64,000 bases of DNA, from NCBI GenBank assembly GCA_029224465.1, contig JAQXUQ010000016.1, positions 1 through 64,000 on the forward strand. The letters are read 5' to 3'. The position numbers and the translations under genes are program-made. The stretch comes from Bacillota bacterium. GTDB lineage: Bacteria; Bacillota; Clostridia; Lachnospirales; Lachnospiraceae. Of this stretch, positions 60,777 to 64,000 are shown in pieces. The stretch's first letter is position 1. Each line of letters opens with the position of its first letter. The notes under the pieces are model-generated. The model had not been told where the DNA came from. It was given only the letters and a program-made list of their open reading frames with translations, and did not search any database.

Positions 60777-61496
60777 TTATGCTGGAAGAGCCGCCTCGTC
60801 GCAGACGACAATCAGGTTCGGATGCAGCTGTAGAATGGATGCCGGCAGATCCGGTGTAACAGGGCCGTAGAGCGCGCCGCGCAGGGCAGCCGCCTTCTTC
60901 GGCCCGTTTGCGACAAGCAGCACTTCCTTAGAAGTCATGATTCCCCAGAGGCCCATGGTGATTGCCTGCGTCGGAACCTCGGAAATGTCCCGGAAAAGTC
61001 TCGAGTTCGCCTCGATGGTGCTGCGCGTCAGCTTCACGATATGCGTGCCGGCGATAAAAGCACCCGGCTCGTTAAAGCCGATGTGGCCGTTCTCGCCAAG
61101 CCCCAGAAGCTGCAGGTCCGTGCCGCCAAGGCTTTTTATCTTTTCATCATAGGCTCTGCCCGCGGCTTCCCCGTCCGCTGCCATCCCGTCCGGGACAAAA
61201 GTGTTCGCCTTGTCGATATTGACATGATCGAAGAGCTGATGGTTCATGAAATACCGGTAGCTCTGCTCATTTGTCCCGTCCAGCCCTCTGTATTCATCCA
61301 GATTGACGGTCCTGACCGCTGAAAAATCAAGACCGCCTCGCTGATATGCGTCGATCAGTTTCTGATAGGCGCCGATCGGTGTGGAACCGGTCGCGAGCCC
61401 CAGAACGCAGTCCGGCTTCTGCATAATCAGAGAGCCGATAATACAGGCTGCCCTGCGGCTTACTGCTTCATAGTCTTTTTCTCTGTAGATTCTCAT
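60777..61496 (-). CDS. nagB: Glucosamine-6-phosphate deaminase
   Basis: The 239-residue enzyme converts glucosamine 6-phosphate to fructose 6-phosphate and ammonia. Conserved elements are LGLATGSTPIGAY (phosphate loop), NLDEYRGL (catalytic Asp region), and GLGENGHIGFNEP with the ring-opening His. It is slightly shorter than E. coli NagB (266) and lacks the C-terminal allosteric lid, like other Bacillota enzymes. ATG 61496 follows GGGGGT. It is divergent from nanE, forming the heart of an amino-sugar catabolic region. Released ammonia would feed the GS-GOGAT genes upstream. Confidence 0.96.
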   Translation of the reverse strand: MRIYREKDYEAVSRRAACIIGSLIMQKPDCVLGLATGSTPIGAYQKLIDAYQRGGLDFSAVRTVNLDEYRGLDGTNEQSYRYFMNHQLFDHVNIDKANTFVPDGMAADGEAAGRAYDEKIKSLGGTDLQLLGLGENGHIGFNEPGAFIAGTHIVKLTRSTIEANSRLFRDISEVPTQAITMGLWGIMTSKEVLLVANGPKKAAALRGALYGPVTPDLPASILQLHPNLIVVCDEAALPA

Positions 61497-61552
61497 CTGT
61501 ATGTGACCCCCTTGCCACTGAAAAACAGTGTTATGTTTTGCGTACTGAATTC

Positions 61553-61580
61553 ATTGTAGCACGCTCTTTCGTTCTGACAA
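61553..61580 (-). promoter_or_regulatory. nagB promoter
   Basis: On the minus strand TTGTCA (complement of 61575-61580), 16 bp, TACAAT (complement of 61553-61558). A dyad CACTG-AAAAA-CAGTG at 61516-61530 lies in the 5' leader and may be an operator. Confidence 0.72.
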
Positions 61581-61719
61581 TAAAAAAATATTCTTTTCAA
61601 GACTAAAATATAAAATAATTTGCAATAATGGCATGATTGTCAACAAGAACGTCATATATGAAGAATAAAAAATGCATTATGCACAAAAATGAAAAATATT
61701 TTTTTGTCAATTCATGAGA

Positions 61720-61748
61720 TTGAAAATAATTTCTAAGCATGCTAGAAT
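61720..61748 (+). promoter_or_regulatory. nanE promoter
   Basis: TTGAAA at 61720-61725, 17 bp, TAGAAT at 61743-61748, 26 bp before the nanE start. Confidence 0.65.
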
Positions 61749-61773
61749 CACAGCAGTTAAAGGAGGAAGTCCG

Positions 61774-62484
61774 ATGGACAGCACGATGGAAGCTAAAATC
61801 AGGTCGCTCAAGGGAAGCCTTATCGTTTCCTGCCAGGCGCTGCCGGCGGAGCCGATGCATTCGTCGTTTATCATGGGGCGGTTCGCACTGGCTGCGTATC
61901 AGAGCGGCGCAAAGGGAATCCGGGCGAATACGAAGGAGGACATTGCCGAGATCCAAAGGCAGGTGGACCTGCCGGTCATCGGTATCGTGAAGCGGGACTA
62001 TCCGGGAAGTTCGATCTACATTACGCCGACGATGAAGGAAATTGAAGAGCTGATGGAAGTGAATCCGGAAATCATCGCGATGGACGCAACGGACAGGCTG
62101 CGACCCGGGGGAGTCACGATCGACGAATTTTTCAGGGAAGTGAAGAAAGCTTATCCGGACAGGCTTTATATGGCGGACTGCTCGACAGTTGAAGAAGCGC
62201 TGCATGCGGATGATCTCGGTTTCGACTTTATTGGGACGACGATGGTGGGTTATACAAAGGAGAGCGAAGGCGATCATATCGAGGCGAATGATTTTGAGAT
62301 TCTCCGGAAGATTCTGGCGAAGGTGAAGCATCCGGTCATCGCGGAAGGCAACATTGATACACCGGAGAAACTGGTGAGGGTCATACAGCTCGGCGCGTAC
62401 GCGAGTGTGATCGGATCCATTATCACAAGGCCGCAGGTGATAACGAAGCGGTTTACGGACGCGCTGAAGGAAGCCGGATACTAA
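61774..62484 (+). CDS. nanE: N-acetylmannosamine-6-phosphate 2-epimerase
   Basis: The 236-residue TIM-barrel epimerase makes N-acetylglucosamine 6-phosphate from N-acetylmannosamine 6-phosphate in sialic-acid breakdown. SLIVSCQALPAEPMHSS starts the barrel, IGIVKRDYPGSSIYITPT carries the catalytic Lys, MADCSTVEEAL and FIGTTMVGYT follow, and VIAEGNIDTPE and VIGSIITRPQ form the phosphate site. AAGGAGG fixes ATG 61774, 20 codons inside the ORF-track frame. The next gene is a sugar-binding lipoprotein; nagB lies divergently upstream. Confidence 0.94.
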   Translation: MDSTMEAKIRSLKGSLIVSCQALPAEPMHSSFIMGRFALAAYQSGAKGIRANTKEDIAEIQRQVDLPVIGIVKRDYPGSSIYITPTMKEIEELMEVNPEIIAMDATDRLRPGGVTIDEFFREVKKAYPDRLYMADCSTVEEALHADDLGFDFIGTTMVGYTKESEGDHIEANDFEILRKILAKVKHPVIAEGNIDTPEKLVRVIQLGAYASVIGSIITRPQVITKRFTDALKEAGY

Positions 62485-62506
62485 CCGGCGGAGGCTGTGG
62501 GTTGTA

Positions 62507-62535
62507 TTGGTACTTGAGGGGTACTTCTACATAAT
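62507..62535 (+). promoter_or_regulatory. Promoter with tandem GGTACTT repeats before the binding-protein gene
   Basis: TTGGTA (62507-62512) and CATAAT (62530-62535) are 17 bp apart. GGTACTT occurs at 62509-62515 and 62520-62526, 11 bp apart (one helical turn), overlapping the -35 and spacer. This suggests a private, regulated promoter inside the nan locus. Confidence 0.5.
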
Positions 62536-62558
62536 ACTTATATTCAGGAGGGAAATAC

Positions 62559-63965
62559 ATGAAAAAGATACTGGCACTTGGTCTTGCAACCGTTATGGCA
62601 GCAGGGCTGACCGCGTGCGGATCATCCAAGCCCGCACAGGCACCTGCGGATACCACGAAGGCGGAGACGGCGCAGAGCGCGGCAACCGAAGCTCCGGCAG
62701 CTTCTACCGAAGCGGCAGCTTCCGCCGAAGGCGCTGATCTGAATACATCAATTACACTCTGGACATACCCTGTCGGCAAGTGGGGCGATTCGGCTACGGT
62801 CGACGCGCTGATTTCCGACTTTAACGCGAAGTATCCGAATGTTAAGGTTACCGTAGAATATCTTGATTACACGAACGGCGACGATCAGGTCAATACCGCG
62901 ATCGAAGGCGGTCAGGCTCCGGATATGGTTCTGGAAGGACCGGAGAGACTGGTTGCCAACTGGGGTGCCAAGGGATACATGGTGGATCTTTCCGATATTA
63001 TGTCGGAAGACGCGGCGTCCGATCTTTACGAATCTGTTAAGAACGCCTGCACCGGCAAGGACGGAAAGGTTTATGAATATCCGCTCTGCATGGTAGCGCA
63101 CTGCATGGCAGTCAACAAGACCTACATGGAGAAGGAGAACGCGATGCAGTATATCGATGAAGCCACGAATACATGGAAATCCACAGATGATTTCCTGAAA
63201 GCGGTACAGGCGGTTTATGACAGCGGTCAGAAAGATGTGCTCGCAGTTTACTGCGCAGGCCAGGGCGGCGATCAGGGAACCAGAGCTTTGATCAACAATA
63301 TGTATAGCGGCACGTTCACAAACGCGGAGCATACAGAATACACGGCGGATTCCGAGCAGAACGTAAAGGCCCTGACGGCTCTCAAAAACCAGAAGGGTGT
63401 CAACTTTGACGCTTCCCTTGTCGGCGGCGATGAAATCAACCTGTTCCGTCAAGGCGTTCTCGCGATGTCTCTCTGCTGGAACGCGGCGCAGCAGACCAAT
63501 ACCGATGCCGGAAACGAGATGGGCAAGACGAATAACGGAGACGAGATTCTTCCGCTTCTGTTCCCTTCGGACGATGGAAAGACAGAACTGTGCGGCGGTA
63601 TCTGGGGATTTGGTGTTTTCGATAACGGCGATCAGGACAAAATCGCGGCTTCCAAGGCATTCATCGACTTCTTTACAAATTCCGACGAGACAGCAAAGGC
63701 AGTCAAGGCTTCCGGCTTCTTCCCGGTACACCAGAATCTGACCGGTGTCTATGACGGTGAAGCGACAGCAGATGTAATGGCACTGTTCACAAAGAACTTC
63801 ATGCCTTCGATGGGCGATTACTATCAGGTAGTACCCGGCTGGGCAGAGGCACGCACGGCATGGTGGAATATGCTGCAGAGAATCGGCTCCGGCGGAGATG
63901 TGAAGACAGAACTTGCAGCATTTGACAAGGAAGCAAACGCGGCTGCATCAGCAGCCGGCAAGTAG
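62559..63965 (+). CDS. Sugar ABC transporter substrate-binding lipoprotein
   Basis: The 468-residue lipoprotein has lipobox LTAC (Cys near residue 20) and an Ala/Glu/Thr-rich tether (about 22-60). A family-1 solute-binding domain starting ITLWTYPVGKW belongs to the CUT1 carbohydrate class. A GGAGGG site precedes ATG 62559. With nanE and nagB beside it, sialic acid, N-acetylmannosamine or another amino sugar is the likely ligand. The permease genes would lie past the window edge; the last 35 bases (63966-64000) show no further feature. Confidence 0.88.
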   Translation: MKKILALGLATVMAAGLTACGSSKPAQAPADTTKAETAQSAATEAPAASTEAAASAEGADLNTSITLWTYPVGKWGDSATVDALISDFNAKYPNVKVTVEYLDYTNGDDQVNTAIEGGQAPDMVLEGPERLVANWGAKGYMVDLSDIMSEDAASDLYESVKNACTGKDGKVYEYPLCMVAHCMAVNKTYMEKENAMQYIDEATNTWKSTDDFLKAVQAVYDSGQKDVLAVYCAGQGGDQGTRALINNMYSGTFTNAEHTEYTADSEQNVKALTALKNQKGVNFDASLVGGDEINLFRQGVLAMSLCWNAAQQTNTDAGNEMGKTNNGDEILPLLFPSDDGKTELCGGIWGFGVFDNGDQDKIAASKAFIDFFTNSDETAKAVKASGFFPVHQNLTGVYDGEATADVMALFTKNFMPSMGDYYQVVPGWAEARTAWWNMLQRIGSGGDVKTELAAFDKEANAAASAAGK

Positions 63966-64000
63966 AGCATTTGTCAGCAATACGTCAGTACTGAAAAGTT

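Overview
The window looks like a chromosome segment of an anaerobic Bacillota/Clostridia bacterium, most probably Lachnospiraceae-like. This is inferred from family content, not from a database search. The pointers are a type III glutamine synthetase, PPi-dependent phosphofructokinase, pyruvate formate-lyase with its activase, LPXTG-type pili with a class C sortase, a GGGtGRT-family protein, strong Shine-Dalgarno sites with some TTG/GTG starts, and many lipoproteins with A/S/E-rich linkers. Base composition is moderate. I see no rRNA, tRNA, CRISPR array, prophage or intact insertion sequence, and coding is dense on both strands.

Layout. 1-7.4 kb: membrane, beta-propeller-like, HAD and small HTH genes, a long coiled-coil protein, then a Fur-family regulator with two near-perfect 7-1-7 operators overlapping a 10TM metal-exporter gene. 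7.7-14.5 kb: a sugar locus (binding protein, two permeases, AraC regulator, GH3 beta-xylosidase-like enzyme). 14.5-18.6 kb: a NifX-like protein, an Fe-S scaffold, a GGGtGRT protein and PPi-PFK. 18.7-28.3 kb: NusG-II protein, CutA-like protein, a class A PBP with a 12-residue repeat tail, a UvrD-like helicase and a two-component system. 28.5-34.9 kb: a four-gene sortase/pilus operon. 36.3-39.5 kb: pflB-pflA with palindromic upstream sites. 39.6-43.5 kb: an ion transporter, ECF sigma/anti-sigma and a SIMPL lipoprotein. 43.6-55.7 kb: a nitrogen-assimilation block, asnB divergent from glnA(type III)-gltB-gltD-amt/PII. 56-60.7 kb: rhomboid, cysK, a CxxC carboxymuconolactone-decarboxylase-like protein and a polar amino-acid (probably cystine) ABC transporter. 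60.8 kb to the end: nagB, nanE and a sugar binding protein, the start of an amino-sugar/sialic-acid locus that continues past the edge.

The most interesting signals are regulatory RNAs. In the leaders of glnA and of amt-PII, a short hairpin with a hexanucleotide AAAGGC/AAAGGG loop (A at position 1, G at position 4) overlaps the 5' arm of an intrinsic terminator. That is the arrangement expected of the antiterminator hairpin bound by ANTAR-domain proteins, and it appears twice in one nitrogen cluster. The divergent asnB transcript appears to begin with a nested hairpin whose outer stem is a perfect 22-bp inverted repeat. A further terminator-like hairpin sits between promoter and ribosome binding site of the Fe-S scaffold gene, and a similar one precedes the pilus operon. 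The sugar locus carries a 21-bp-spaced direct repeat abutting the predicted -35, as expected for its AraC regulator.

Starts were chosen from visible ribosome binding sites and often differ from the ORF-track starts. Long antisense ORFs (up to 648 codons) opposite well-identified genes were treated as shadows.
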